Assembly (NCBI RefSeq): GCF_030733205.1
Contig: NZ_JASHJL010000008.1
Span: 1-64,000, forward strand
DNA: 64,000 bases
Source of the DNA: Mameliella sp. MMSF_3455
Lineage (GTDB): Bacteria; Pseudomonadota; Alphaproteobacteria; Rhodobacterales; Rhodobacteraceae
Direction of reading: 5' to 3'
Shown: piece by piece, positions 34,801-43,800 of the stretch
How positions within the stretch are numbered: the stretch's first letter is position 1
Layout of the letters: every line of letters starts with the position of its first letter
Position numbers and translations under genes: made by a program
Notes under the pieces: generated by a model
Seen by the model: only the letters and a program-made list of their open reading frames with translations
Databases searched by the model: none
What the model was told of the DNA's origin: nothing

Positions 34801-34805
34801 GATGA
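31803..34805 (+). CDS. dnaE2: Error-prone DNA polymerase DnaE2 (ImuC)
   Basis: A 1000-residue C-family polymerase for translesion synthesis in SOS mutagenesis. Seen: PHP domain at the start (CITSNFSFLTGASHPEEY), GRGSAANSITCYCLG, catalytic acids in PDIDVDFEHE (D409, D411, D413), HVGGFVIT, IRPGPIQGDMVHPY and YGFPESHAASFALL. The start is TTG 31803, with AGGGGG six bases upstream; ATG 31812 is the alternative. After HPVALLRHIL only about 40 residues remain, without the OB-fold expected at the C terminus. The usual partners imuA and imuB are absent from the window. A dispersed repeat and a possible SOS box precede it. Confidence 0.9.
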   Translation: MPRMFAELCITSNFSFLTGASHPEEYMERAALAGVSAIAVADVNSVAGIVRAHSAGREIARQVADLERLEAEGGMIGPPAPPGLPVPPRAPVRNVPRLIPAARLVFAEGVEMVALAGSRAGWGLLCRMLSAGRLRAEKGACHLHLSDLPEVSEGLEFILFAPDRADVDWRRHVGALVRGHGARMHLALAPRYDGEDARRFDRLSALAEELGLPTVATAAPVMHHGRRRRLADVLTAIRCGVRVDQLGRAALANGEQRLRSEGEMRRLLGGHAQSVDRAAALAARCTFDIASLRYEYPSEIAQGETAQARLSRLAHEGLAWRYPQGAPKKVQKMLAHELDLISRLGYEPYFLTVRDIVAFARSRGILCQGRGSAANSITCYCLGVTSVSPEVGTMVFERFVSEARDEPPDIDVDFEHERREEVIQHIYETYGRHRAGLCATVIHYRGKRAIREVGAAMGLSQDTIGALSSQLWGFFSANGLERQRMAEIGLDPDDRRLMLTMELIHEIIGFPRHLSQHVGGFVITEGRLDELVPVENAAMEGRTVICWDKDDIDALGILKVDVLSLGMLTCIRKAFDLVARHHGARHTLATLPPEDGAVYDMLCRADSVGVFQVESRAQMNFLPRMRPRTFYDLVIEVAIIRPGPIQGDMVHPYIRRRNGEEKVQFPSDELGEVLGKTLGVPLFQEQAMQIAITGAGFTPEQADRLRRSLATFKKHGNVSEFRSLFLRGMAAKGYDREFAERCFSQIEGFGSYGFPESHAASFALLVYASAWLKCHHPGIFACALLNSQPMGFYAPAQIVRDAREHGVVVRPVCVNASYWDNVMEPDGKGGLALRLGFRQIKGLAEEEATWLTHARGNGYMQVADVWRRAGLAPAVLERLAEADAFAALGLSRREALWQAKALKTGGELPLFSRDLDGEAIAEAAASLPQMTEGEQVVEDYVAMRLSLRAHPVALLRHILTPGAGQGVTPAAERGPAELRADLARARPRHPRDLPSPVKRG

Positions 34806-34818
34806 GGGCCCCCCAGGC

Positions 34819-36303
34819 TCAGCCGCCGACGCCCTGGATCACCAGGAACAGGCCCGCGGACAGCGCCGCGGCGGCGGGCACGGTGATGACCCAGGCCGCG
34901 ACAATGGTCATGAAATGCGACCGGCGTACCAGCTTGCGGCGGCGACGTTCCTCTGGCGCGAGGGCCGGCAGGCCGGTGATCGCGCGCTTGGATTTCCGCA
35001 TCCGCCGTTCGGTGTCCCATTCGCGGAAGAACCCGACGCCAAAGACCCCGCCCACGGCGATATGGGTCGAGCTGACCGGCAGGCCCAGCCAGCTGGCCAC
35101 GATCACCGTGATCGCCGCCGACAGCGCCACGCAATAGGCCCGCATCGGGTTCAGCTTGGTGATCTGGTTGCCCACCATGCGGATCAGTTTCGGGCCGAAC
35201 AGGAACAGGCCAAAGGAAATCCCCAGCGCGCCGATCACCATGACCCACAGCGGGATTTCCACCGCGTGGGTGTAATCCCCGGTCGATGAGGCCTGCACGA
35301 TGGCCGCCAGCGGACCGACCGCGTTGGCCACGTCATTCGCCCCATGCGCAAAGCTGAGCAGCGCCGCCGACACGATCAGCGGAATGCCGAACAGCACCTT
35401 GAGCGACTTGTTCCGGTTTTCAAGGTTGGCCGATTGCCTGCGGATCACCGGGATCATGATCAACCAGGCGATCACGGCGACACCGACGCCGATCATCAGG
35501 GCGCTGCCCAGCTCGATCCTGACGATTTTCTTGAGCCCCTTCACCGCCAGGTAAGAGGCAAAGGCCCCGGCCATGATGCCGACGAGAACCGGCACCCATT
35601 TGCGGGCGGCGGCGATCTTGTCGTCGCGGTAGATGATGTTGGCCTTGATGAACCACAGGAACCCGGCGGCAATCAGCCCGCCCAGCAAGGGCGAAATCAC
35701 CCAGCTTGCGGCAATGGCGCTCATCTGGCCCCAGCTGACGGCGGCAAAGCCCGCCGCAGCGATCCCGGCCCCCATGACGCCGCCCACCACCGAATGCGTG
35801 GTCGAGACCGGCGCACCGATCCATGTCGCAAGGTTCACCCAGAGCGCCGAGGCCAGCAGCGCCGCCATCATCGCCGAGATGAAGGCCCCGGAGGTGCCCA
35901 GGCTTTCCGGCGCGATGATGCCCTTGGCGATGGTCGACACCACGTCGCCCCCGGCCAGAAGGGCGCCGGCGCTTTCAAAGATCGCGGCGATCACGATGGC
36001 CGCGCCCATCGACATGGCATTGGCGCCCACGGCGGGGCCCATGTTGTTGGCCACGTCGTTGGCGCCGATGTTCAGGGCCATGTAGGCGCCGAAAGCGGCG
36101 GCCACGACGACGATGAACGTGTTGTTGGTCTGCCCGAAGACAAGCGCCGCAACCAGCCCGGCGAACACCACGAAGAGCAGCGCGATCCCGAAGCCCATCA
36201 TCGGGCGGCTGACATAGGCCGTTGCCTGTTCCAGCGTCGAAAGCCGGCCCAGGTCGCGGTCAAGCGTCTCCAGATGGCTTGGATCCAGGTGTTCGTCGGA
36301 CAT
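34819..36303 (-). CDS. Inorganic phosphate transporter, PiT family
   Basis: A 494-residue inner-membrane permease with about 11 spans. The two inverted PiT signatures are present: GANDVANNMGPAVGANAM in the first half and HGANDVANAVGPLAAIV in the second. An 80-residue cytoplasmic region after the first span and an N-terminal hydrophilic stretch are typical of the larger proteobacterial forms. Known: these carriers take up phosphate coupled to protons, sometimes as a metal-phosphate complex. No phoU-like (DUF47) partner is adjacent. The start ATG 36303 lies five bases from a GGGGGG ribosome site that is buried in a hairpin. Confidence 0.94.
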   Translation of the reverse strand: MSDEHLDPSHLETLDRDLGRLSTLEQATAYVSRPMMGFGIALLFVVFAGLVAALVFGQTNNTFIVVVAAAFGAYMALNIGANDVANNMGPAVGANAMSMGAAIVIAAIFESAGALLAGGDVVSTIAKGIIAPESLGTSGAFISAMMAALLASALWVNLATWIGAPVSTTHSVVGGVMGAGIAAAGFAAVSWGQMSAIAASWVISPLLGGLIAAGFLWFIKANIIYRDDKIAAARKWVPVLVGIMAGAFASYLAVKGLKKIVRIELGSALMIGVGVAVIAWLIMIPVIRRQSANLENRNKSLKVLFGIPLIVSAALLSFAHGANDVANAVGPLAAIVQASSTGDYTHAVEIPLWVMVIGALGISFGLFLFGPKLIRMVGNQITKLNPMRAYCVALSAAITVIVASWLGLPVSSTHIAVGGVFGVGFFREWDTERRMRKSKRAITGLPALAPEERRRRKLVRRSHFMTIVAAWVITVPAAAALSAGLFLVIQGVGG

Positions 36304-36308
36304 GCATT

Positions 36309-36328
36309 CCCCCCGTTTGGCCGGGGGG
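36309..36328 (-). promoter_or_regulatory. Hairpin covering the ribosome site of the phosphate transporter gene
   Basis: On the minus strand CCCCCC-GGCCAAAC-GGGGGG, six G-C pairs. The 3' arm GGGGGG is the only Shine-Dalgarno candidate, five bases before the ATG, so the hairpin would block translation initiation when folded. Confidence 0.5.
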
Positions 36329-36374
36329 CCTATGGCAAACAGTGCCCGAGGACAAGAACAACACGTTTACAGGG

Positions 36375-36797
36375 TCAATCGCGCCCGAATTCGAGGAGAA
36401 TTTGCCGCAGTCCCGGCTCGTCGACCATCTCTGCGGCCTCGGCCGGCGTGACCCAGCGCCGTTCCCTTTCGTGGGCTTCCGGGAATCGGTCCTCAAGCGA
36501 CCGGACCTCTACCGGAAAGACAAGCATCTCTACGGCGACCGGCAGGCCCGAATTCTTGATCTTGTCGTAGACATAAGTGCCGATGGGACGCTGTGCCGTC
36601 CGACCCGGGCGCACCCCGGCCTCTTCCCAGGCTTCCACGACAGCAGCCTCGCAGGCATTCTTGCCGCGCATCAGCCAGCCCTTGGGGATGACCCAGCGTC
36701 CGGTGCCGCGGCTGGTGATCAGAAGGACGTGTTTGCGGCCGTCCTCGACGCGATAGCAAAGGGCGGCGGTTTGCAACTGCCGGGGCCGTTGCAGCAT
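36375..36797 (-). CDS. NUDIX hydrolase
   Basis: A pyrophosphohydrolase of the MutT/NUDIX fold. The 140-residue core from ATG 36797 holds the box GWLMRGKNACEAAVVEAWEEAG (G-x5-E-x7-REUxEExGU pattern with A in place of R), preceded by VLLITSRGTGRWVIPKG. The overall look is of the diphosphoinositol-polyphosphate/Ap-n-A hydrolase-like group. The start is unsure: the frame stays open to 36980, and a TTG at 36833 after GGGAAG would add GLFSLIRK-type sequence seen in relatives. It is not in an evident operon; the 262-base gap upstream holds an inverted repeat and no gene. Confidence 0.82.
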   Translation of the reverse strand: MLQRPRQLQTAALCYRVEDGRKHVLLITSRGTGRWVIPKGWLMRGKNACEAAVVEAWEEAGVRPGRTAQRPIGTYVYDKIKNSGLPVAVEMLVFPVEVRSLEDRFPEAHERERRWVTPAEAAEMVDEPGLRQILLEFGRD

Positions 36798-36971
36798 GGG
36801 CCGCGCGAATTCCGCGCCCGTTTTCCTGATCAAGGAAAAGAGCTTCCCTATGATCCCGCCTCGAATGGTCGACCCTGGTGTCACCTGGTCTTGCCTCGTC
36901 CCGTTGACCTGTTGTGTGAAGATTGCGCACAATAGGCAACGGTTGGCCCTTGCGCAAATACTCCTGATGTT

Positions 36972-36993
36972 CGGGAACACTTCTGTATTCCCG
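36972..36993. repeat. Inverted repeat between NUDIX and methyltransferase genes
   Basis: CGGGAA-N10-TTCCCG, a perfect 6-bp inverted repeat in the gap between the two minus-strand genes. It could be an operator for the NUDIX gene or the 3' hairpin of the methyltransferase transcript. No T-tract follows. Confidence 0.3.
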
Positions 36994-37059
36994 GAGCAAC
37001 AGACTATCTGGGGCCCCAGCGGGACAAGTCAAACCCCATTCGGAATTGGGAACCAGGGT

Positions 37060-37671
37060 TCAGATCGCGCGCGCCACGACCAGCCAGTTGGGCAGCTTCT
37101 TCGGATAGCCGCCGCTTTCCACCACCTCGAAGCCCGCCGCGCGCAGTTCGTCCTCGATCTGGCCGGGTCGCAGCGAATGCACGGGTCCCGGGGCCTTGCC
37201 CACCTTCTGGAGCGTCCAGATCAGGGGCCTGAACCAGGGTTTGCCGCCCAGGCAGGGCGTCTTGGAAATGAACAGCCCGCCCGCGGGCAACAGGCCGCGT
37301 ACATGGGCCAGAACCGCCGCCCGATCCGCAACCAGGTGCAAAAGGTTGAAAGCAAGGACCGCGTCGAAATGGCGCCCGGCCCCGGCGCGTTCGGCAGGGG
37401 CGATGTCAAAGGTCACATTGGCCACCTGCGCGGCCTTTTCCTTCGCGATGCGCACCATCTCTCCGGACATGTCGGTGCCCAGGATCTCTCCCGCATTTCC
37501 GGCCAGCTTCAGCGCCGTCGTGCCGGTGCCACAGCCGATCTCCATGACCGTCATGTCGGGGCGCAACCAGTGTCGCACACGGTCCAGCGTGGCCTCGTAG
37601 GCCTCGGTGTTGCCAATGGGCTGCTTGGCGTATTTCTCTGCAATCCCGTCCCAGAATGCCACCGGTGTCAT
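37060..37671 (-). CDS. SAM-dependent methyltransferase (class I)
   Basis: A 203-residue methyltransferase: WDGIAEKYAKQPIGN at the start, the SAM-binding motif I MEIGCGTGTTALKLAG near residue 48-63, motif II region DMSGEMVRIA, and FDAVLAFNLLHLV (motif IV/post I). ATG 37671 is chosen because homology starts there. The product is cytoplasmic; the acceptor is unknown, and the generic core is shared by UbiE-like and small-molecule methyltransferases. It precedes msrA by 109 bases in the opposite sense of transcription order, that is, downstream of it on the minus strand. Confidence 0.85.
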   Translation of the reverse strand: MTPVAFWDGIAEKYAKQPIGNTEAYEATLDRVRHWLRPDMTVMEIGCGTGTTALKLAGNAGEILGTDMSGEMVRIAKEKAAQVANVTFDIAPAERAGAGRHFDAVLAFNLLHLVADRAAVLAHVRGLLPAGGLFISKTPCLGGKPWFRPLIWTLQKVGKAPGPVHSLRPGQIEDELRAAGFEVVESGGYPKKLPNWLVVARAI

Positions 37672-37780
37672 ATCCGTTCTCCAATCTCCTGACCTTCGTC
37701 GGATATAGAAGGCGGCCCGGAGAAAAGGGATTGCCCAATGCGGCAAGGAAGCCATGCGCATTCGCATGGCTTCCCCGGGA

Positions 37781-38287
37781 TCATTCCGCGGCGTCGCGCT
37801 TGGGCAGAACCCAGTCGGCGCGCGGGAAATGGCAGGTATAGCCGCCTGGGTAGCGCTGCAGGTAATCCTGGTGCTCGGGCTCCGCCTCCCAGAAATCGCC
37901 CACCGGTTCGACCTCGGTCACGACCTTGCCGGGCCAGAGGCCGCTGGCCTCGACATCGGCGATGGTGTCCAGCGCGCACTGCCGCTGATCCTCGTCGACA
38001 TAGTAGATGGCCGAACGATAGCTCATGCCGATGTCGTTGCCCTGCCGGTTCAGCGTGGTTGGGTCGTGGATCTGGAAAAAGAACTCCAGCAGTTGACGAT
38101 AAGAGATTTTCGCCGGGTCAAAGAGGATCTCGATCCCTTCGGCATGGGTGCCGTGGTTGCGGTAGGTGGCGTTGGGGACGTCACCGCCGGTATAGCCCAC
38201 GCGGGTCTTCTCGACCCCGGGCAGCTTGCGGATCAGCTCTTCCATGCCCCAGAAGCAGCCTCCGGCCAGAACAGCACGGTCAGTCAT
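37781..38287 (-). CDS. msrA: Peptide-methionine (S)-S-oxide reductase MsrA
   Basis: The 168-residue enzyme reduces S-form methionine sulfoxide in proteins and as free amino acid. Seen: [19 protein letters not shown] with catalytic C11, [20 protein letters not shown], and [15 protein letters not shown]. The cysteine of YTC near residue 148 may act in recycling. It overlaps the end of msrB by four bases, so the two are translated together as a repair pair covering both sulfoxide stereoisomers. No signal peptide. Confidence 0.96.
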   Translation of the reverse strand: MTDRAVLAGGCFWGMEELIRKLPGVEKTRVGYTGGDVPNATYRNHGTHAEGIEILFDPAKISYRQLLEFFFQIHDPTTLNRQGNDIGMSYRSAIYYVDEDQRQCALDTIADVEASGLWPGKVVTEVEPVGDFWEAEPEHQDYLQRYPGGYTCHFPRADWVLPKRDAAE

Positions 38288-38733
38288 TCGATCTCCTCCA
38301 CCTGGTCGATGTAGTCAGCATACCCCTCGGCCGCCATGTCGTCACGGTGGATGAACCGCAGCGAGGCCGAGTTGATGCAATAGCGCAGGCCGCCCCGGTC
38401 CATCGGCCCGTCCGGAAAGACATGGCCAAGATGACTGTCCCCGTGGCGCGAGCGCACCTCGGTCCGGATCATGCCATGCGTCGTGTCGCGCAGCTCGACG
38501 ATATTGTCCGGTTCGATGGGTTTGACAAAGCTCGGCCAGCCGCAGCCCGATTCGTATTTCGCCGCGCTGGCGAACAGCGGCTCGCCCGAAACCACGTCCA
38601 CGTAGATGCCGGGCTCCTTCGTGTGCAAGTATTCGCCGGTCCCCGGACGCTCCGTCCCGCTCTCTTGGGTAACGTGGTACTGCTCGGGCGTCAGGCTGTG
38701 GATAACCTCCGGTCTTCGCTCATATTTTGCCAA
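38284..38733 (-). CDS. msrB: Peptide-methionine (R)-S-oxide reductase MsrB, zinc-less form
   Basis: The 149-residue enzyme reduces R-form methionine sulfoxide. Catalytic C119 sits in [11 protein letters not shown], and SGCGWPSF gives the resolving candidate C64. The two CxxC pairs that bind structural zinc in E. coli MsrB are replaced by VVSG (47-50) and RHGD (96-99), so this protein should not bind zinc. The start is TTG 38733, supported by a near-perfect AAAGGAGG a few bases upstream. It is the first gene of the msrB-msrA operon. Confidence 0.95.
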   Translation of the reverse strand: MAKYERRPEVIHSLTPEQYHVTQESGTERPGTGEYLHTKEPGIYVDVVSGEPLFASAAKYESGCGWPSFVKPIEPDNIVELRDTTHGMIRTEVRSRHGDSHLGHVFPDGPMDRGGLRYCINSASLRFIHRDDMAAEGYADYIDQVEEIE

Positions 38734-38935
38734 TTTGTCCTCCTTTCGGATCGCGCCATGTCCTGTCCCTGCATAACATGGGTGTCATCAGCGCAAATCA
38801 AAGCCCGCTGTCACGGACCTCACGTTGCCTTGCGCGCCTCTTGCGCGAACGGGGTGTGGCTGCCATGTAACGCCTGAGTGACAAGCTCTTTCTCCCAAGG
38901 AAGCGAGGTGTCGCTCCGGGCGCTGGGATGGCAGC

Positions 38936-39985
38936 TCAGCGCCCGTCCCCCTGTTCTTTGACCAGGCGCAGCACGGCCCAGCGGGCCGCGTCTTGCACAG
39001 CCGGGTCCGCATCCTCGCAAAGCGATTGCACAACTGGCAGCAGGGCGGGCTGGCCAGAGTTGCCAATGGCATAACAGACATTCCGCACCAGGCGGTCGCG
39101 CCCGATCCGCTTGATCGGTGAACCGGAGAACCGCGCCCGGAACGCCGCGTCGTCCAGCCCGGCCAGGTCCGACAGGGGCGGGGCCAGCAGGTCGTCGCGG
39201 GCGTGGTACTTCGCCTCTTCGGCTCGACGGGCGAACTTGTTCCACGGACAGACCGCCAGGCAATCGTCGCAGCCGTAGATCCGGTTTCCCAGCGCGGGCC
39301 GCAGCGCCGCGTCCACCGGTCCCCTGTGTTCGATCGTCAGGTAGGAAATGCAGCGTCGCGCGTCCAGCTGGTAAGGCGCGGGAAAGGCATCGGTCGGGCA
39401 GACGTCCAGGCAGGCCCGGCACGAGCCGCAATGATCGCGCTCTGCCGTGTCCACCTCCAGTTCCAGCGTGGTAAAGACACAGCCCAGGAACAGCCAGGAC
39501 CCCAGTTCACGACTGACCAGGTTGGTGTGCTTGCCCTGCCAGCCCAGCCCCGCCGCCTGCGCCAGCGGCTTTTCCGGCACCGGCGCGGTATCGACAAAGA
39601 CCTTCACCTCGCCGCCCGCCTCCGCGATCAGCCAGCGCGCCAGCCGTTTCAGCCGCTTCTTGACCACGTCGTGATAGTCGCGGTGCTGGGCATAGACGCT
39701 GATGGCGGCGCGCTCGCGCCGCTCCAGCACCTCCAGCGGGTCGTGATCGGGGCCATAATTCTCGGCCAGCATGATGACAGACCGCGCCTCGGGCCAAAGG
39801 ACGTCCGGCGCCCCGCGCCAGTGCACCCGGTCGGCCAGCCAGCCCATCTGCCCGTGATACCCCCGGTCCAAAAAGGTGCGCAGGCGCTCCATCACCTCGG
39901 GCACGTCGCCGGGCCGACAGATGCGTGCGCGGGCAAAGCCGATTTCGCGCGCCTCGTCCTTCAGGCGTTCGGCCAGTCCTCTCAC
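38936..39985 (-). CDS. queG: Epoxyqueuosine reductase QueG
   Basis: Catalyses the last step of queuosine synthesis in tRNA with cobalamin and two 4Fe-4S clusters. The 349-residue protein has VDTAPVPEK with the catalytic aspartate (D132), the ferredoxin-type cysteines C186, C189, C192, C196 ([12 protein letters not shown]) and C212, C239, C242, C246 ([11 protein letters not shown]), then a HEAT-like C-terminal region ([17 protein letters not shown]) for tRNA binding. A dispersed repeat ends six bases before the start. The 202 bases downstream, between queG and msrB, show no clear feature. Confidence 0.96.
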   Translation of the reverse strand: MRGLAERLKDEAREIGFARARICRPGDVPEVMERLRTFLDRGYHGQMGWLADRVHWRGAPDVLWPEARSVIMLAENYGPDHDPLEVLERRERAAISVYAQHRDYHDVVKKRLKRLARWLIAEAGGEVKVFVDTAPVPEKPLAQAAGLGWQGKHTNLVSRELGSWLFLGCVFTTLELEVDTAERDHCGSCRACLDVCPTDAFPAPYQLDARRCISYLTIEHRGPVDAALRPALGNRIYGCDDCLAVCPWNKFARRAEEAKYHARDDLLAPPLSDLAGLDDAAFRARFSGSPIKRIGRDRLVRNVCYAIGNSGQPALLPVVQSLCEDADPAVQDAARWAVLRLVKEQGDGR

Positions 39986-39990
39986 GACGC

Positions 39991-40054
39991 TCCCCGCTTC
40001 TTCTCTCTCGAAATACTCCGGGGGAGTCCCGTAGGGACGGGGGCAGCGCCCCCA
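39991..40054 (-). repeat. Dispersed intergenic repeat, copy 4
   Basis: On the minus strand: GGGGGCGCTGCCCCC, spacer, CCCGGAGTATTTCG, GAGAGAAGAAGC, GGGG. It lies directly upstream of queG in the same orientation, ending six bases from the ATG, so it is part of the queG leader. Confidence 0.75.
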
Positions 40055-40056
40055 TC

Positions 40057-40075
40057 GATCTTTCGCAGAAAGATC
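40057..40075. terminator. Hairpin after the glutathione transferase gene
   Basis: GATCTTTC-GCA-GAAAGATC, a perfect 8-bp stem nine bases beyond the stop codon and abutting the GC-rich end of repeat copy 4. It may be a transcript end or an extension of the repeat; no T-tract follows. Confidence 0.45.
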
Positions 40076-40084
40076 ACTTCCGGT

Positions 40085-40750
40085 TCAGAAATCCAGGTCG
40101 GCATAATGGGCCGGCGGCGGGAACCCCGGCACCTGGTCGGCCAGGATGGCGCGGAAGGCCGGGCGCGACTTGATCTTGGCATACCAGTCCTTGACCACGC
40201 TCGACCGGTTCCAGTCCACGTCCGAGATATAGTCCAGCGCCGACAGATGCGCGGCGGCGGCGAAATCGGCCAGGGTCATGTTGTCCCCTGCCAGCCAGCG
40301 GCGATGGTCCAGCAGCCAGGCCATGTAATCGAGGTGATACTTGATCGCCTTGGCGCCGGCCTTGACGTTGCCGCTGTCGGGGAAACCGGCCTTCATCACC
40401 TTCTTGTTCACCCGCTCGTACAGCAGTTTCGAGGTGACCTCGTTGTGGAACTTGTCGTCGAACCAGCCGACCAGCCGGCGCACCTCATAGCGGGCATCCG
40501 AGGACCGCGGCATCAGCGCCGGCTCGGGGTATTTCTCCTCGATCCATTCGCAAATCGCCGTCGACTCGGCCATGATCTTGCCGTCGATGCGCAGCACCGG
40601 CACCTTGGCCGCCGGGTTGCGACGCATGAAATCCGGGTCTTTCTCCCAGTATCGCTCTTCGATCAGCTCGCATTCGATCTTCTTCTCGGCGAGGCTGAGA
40701 CGGACCTTGCGGCAAAAGGGCGAGAGGGGGACGTGGTAGAGCTTGGCCAT
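40085..40750 (-). CDS. Glutathione S-transferase family protein
   Basis: A 221-residue protein with an N-terminal thioredoxin-fold domain (LYHVPLSPFCRKVRLSLAEK, 3-22, with SPFC at the active-site position; KVPVLRIDG and ESTAICEWIEE for glutathione binding) and an all-helical C-terminal domain with LAGDNMTLADFAAAAHLSALDY. Known: the family conjugates glutathione or reduces disulfides. Start ATG 40750 marks the homologous N terminus; the longer frame is not used. Substrate not predictable. Confidence 0.91.
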   Translation of the reverse strand: MAKLYHVPLSPFCRKVRLSLAEKKIECELIEERYWEKDPDFMRRNPAAKVPVLRIDGKIMAESTAICEWIEEKYPEPALMPRSSDARYEVRRLVGWFDDKFHNEVTSKLLYERVNKKVMKAGFPDSGNVKAGAKAIKYHLDYMAWLLDHRRWLAGDNMTLADFAAAAHLSALDYISDVDWNRSSVVKDWYAKIKSRPAFRAILADQVPGFPPPAHYADLDF

Positions 40751-40895
40751 GACCTTCCGATGCCTGAGGGGAACCCCCTCTACTTGCCGTGAAAGCGGGC
40801 CGGGTTCAACGGGGTTGATGCCGACCGGGGCGGATGCACTCGGGAATCCGCCCATGCATGGCGCCGGACCCTTGTTCCGGCCGTCGCGGGGCGGC

Positions 40896-43800
40896 CTAAT
40901 TGGCGGCGGAGCGGCGGATACGGTACCGAGTTTCGGGCGCGAAATCGCCTTCGATCACCGTTTCTCCGCCATCGGCCCAGCGGACCGCGATGCGCGTGGC
41001 CTTGTCCGCGTCGCCCAGGCCGAAATGTGCCACCGGCGCATCGAAGGACATGAAGCCGCCGCCCAGCTGGATCTCCTGCATCCGGGTCACGCCGAGCGAA
41101 TCCGTCACCGTGACCTCTGCGCCGATGCCATCGCGGTTGCCCTGCAGGTCGTCGAAGCTGACCGTCAGTGCCTTGTTGTCCTGCGCGTTGTTGCGGAAGA
41201 CCGCCAGCGGACCGTTCACCGTGTAGGTCACGATGTCCAGGTCCCCGTCCCCATCCATGTCGAACCGTGTCGCGGCGGCGGTCATCAGGTAATCCTCCAG
41301 TCCGAAGGGGCCGGAGGCCTCGACGAACCCCCTGCCGGTATTGCGGAAGAACAGGTTCGAGGGGCTGACCTCGTTCGGGACCCAGGTGCCGTTGACGATG
41401 TAGACGTCCTTCCAGCCGTCCTCGTCGAAATCGGCGATCTTGGTGTCCCAGCTCCAGCCGCCGATATGCAGGCCCCAATCCTTTGCCACATCCGTGTAGC
41501 CACCCGAACCGTCCGGCGTCAGCAGCACGTTGTAGTTCTTGATCTGCGGCAGGGCGGCGTCGGCCTCCTGCGGCTCGATAGGGCGCGGCGGCTTGAAATG
41601 CACCACGCAGTAGGAATGCGCCTTGACCTGGTCCTTGGGGATCATGTCGCAGATCGCCGCGTCCTTGCGCTGGATCGCCAGGTCCTTGATCAGCATGGCC
41701 TTGCATTCCACCTGGTCGCGACCGGTCAGGTCCTGACACCGGCTGGCGTAGGTCGGGTCGAAACTGTTGCCCGACTTGTACCAGGTCTTGATCGCCATGT
41801 TCTTTTCACAGGTCGCCCGCAGGTCGTCTCGCTTTATGATCTCGCAGTAGTGTTCCAGCGGCTGCATCTTGAGGATGTTGGACACGCCCGAGGACCGCCC
41901 GGCGATCTGCGCCAGGTAGAGGTCCGGCGCGCCGTCGTTCATCAGGTCCGCCGTCTTGATCGCCATGGTCGTGGTGGTCGTGTGCGGCATCGTCCCGTCC
42001 TGGTAGGTGATGGCGCGGAACCCGCCCTTGCCGTCACCCATGTAGAAATAGTCCGGAATTTCGAAGTCATTGCCCAACAGCAGGTCGGCGTTGCCGTCGC
42101 GGTCGAGGTCGGTGAACAGCATCGACAGCGTCTCTCCCGGGATGCCGGGCAAGACGGTGTAGGAGTCCCCCGTCAGGGTGCCGTCCTCGTTCCAGACCAC
42201 GCGGTTGCGCGATTCCTCGCCCGGGATCCGGCGATACCAGCCCGCCGACCAGTTCCCCAGGCCCAGGTCCAGGTCGCCATCGCGGTCGGGGTCGCCGAAA
42301 CTCAGCGCCATCGAGAGGAAAGTGCCTTCGGTGTTTTTCACCTTCTGCGGCGCGCCGAACCCGTCGGGACCGTTCATGATGACGAAGTTGCCGCCCCGAT
42401 AGGTGGCCAGGAACAGGTCACGGAACCCGTCGTTGTCGATGTCGACAATGGCCGCGTTAAAAACCGGCGCATTGGCCAGTTCGCCAAGGTCGATCTCCAT
42501 CGCCGTGAATTGCCCGCTGCCGTCATTGGCGAACAGCCGCAGGCCCACCTCTGTCGAGGCCACCGCCAGATCGATGTCACCGTCGTTGTCGATGTCGCCC
42601 GAGGCGAGGCTGCGCCCCTCCCAGAAGGGCGGCCACATGTCCGCCATCGTGAACTCGATCGGCTGATCCAGCCCGATTTCCCAGCCTTCCAGACGGGTAA
42701 AGCCCCGGTCAGCGGCGGGCGAGGGATCTGCAAAGGGGCGCGGTTCGACGATGATGCGGGGCGCGTCCTCGGTGGTCACGGTCCAGGGATCGCCCTCGGC
42801 GGCCTCGGCGGCCCAAAGCGGACGTGGCGGTTCCTGCACCTCGCTTGTCAGCAGGCGCAACGCGCGTTCGGTCTGCCAGTCGTGGTAGTAATGCGCCCCG
42901 GCGCCCGCGAGAATCCCCAGCACGGCCACGCTGGCCCCCAGCAACACGGCGGCGCGCATACCCACGGATTGCGCGACGATGAAGAAGGAATAGATGCTGA
43001 AACTGCCCAGCGTGAACAGCAATGCCATGACATAGCCATGGCTGAGCCCCACCCCCAGCAGCGCCCCCGTCACCACCACGTCAAAGGCGATGGGCACCGG
43101 CAGGAAAACCCCGACAAGGCCGATCAGCACCAGGGCAACAAGGCTGAACGCCAGTCCGGTAATCAGGTCCTGTGGCAGAAGCGTGGCGACCACGGCGCCC
43201 ATCATCCCCGCCAGCAGCATCAGCGGCACGGTCATCTTGACGATGTACCAGAGGTTCTTCAGGTAGCTGATCACCACGTCCTTGAGCGCGTGATGCATTC
43301 CCGGCAGCGGCGCCGGCGGCACGGTGGCGATACGTTGTGCCGGGGGGAGCTCGGTCTGTGGCAGGTTCCGGCAGATCAGCGGCACGACCACAAGGATGAC
43401 CAATAGGCTGAGCGCGATCTTGGTCACCGCTATGTAGACCGGCAACAGGCTGAACAGCATCGTCAGCACGACCACGTTCAGCGTTGGCGAGGCGATCATG
43501 GCCGAAAGGGTCGTTTCCGCCCGCAGGCCGCCGGAATACATGCCCCGCGCGATCGGTGCGGCACAGTTGACGCAGACCCCCAGCGGTGTGCCGATGGCCA
43601 GCCCCAGGGCGCTGTTGGCGAAACCGCCTTTGAAACTTTTTCGCCGCACATAAGGGGCGGCGGTCAGGAAGGCGGCGGCGAAGAGCACGCCGAAGGTCAT
43701 GCCCTTCTTGTTGGTGTTGATCCAGTTCAGGGTCGACCAGAACATCCGCTCCAGCACGGTCATGTCCTCGGTCAGGGCGAATTTCGCCTCGAAGCCAAGC

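Noticed and set aside
40743-43406. An 887-residue plus-strand open frame
   Set aside because: Antisense to the permease-FG-GAP fusion, whose motifs are clear; no domain in the opposite frame.
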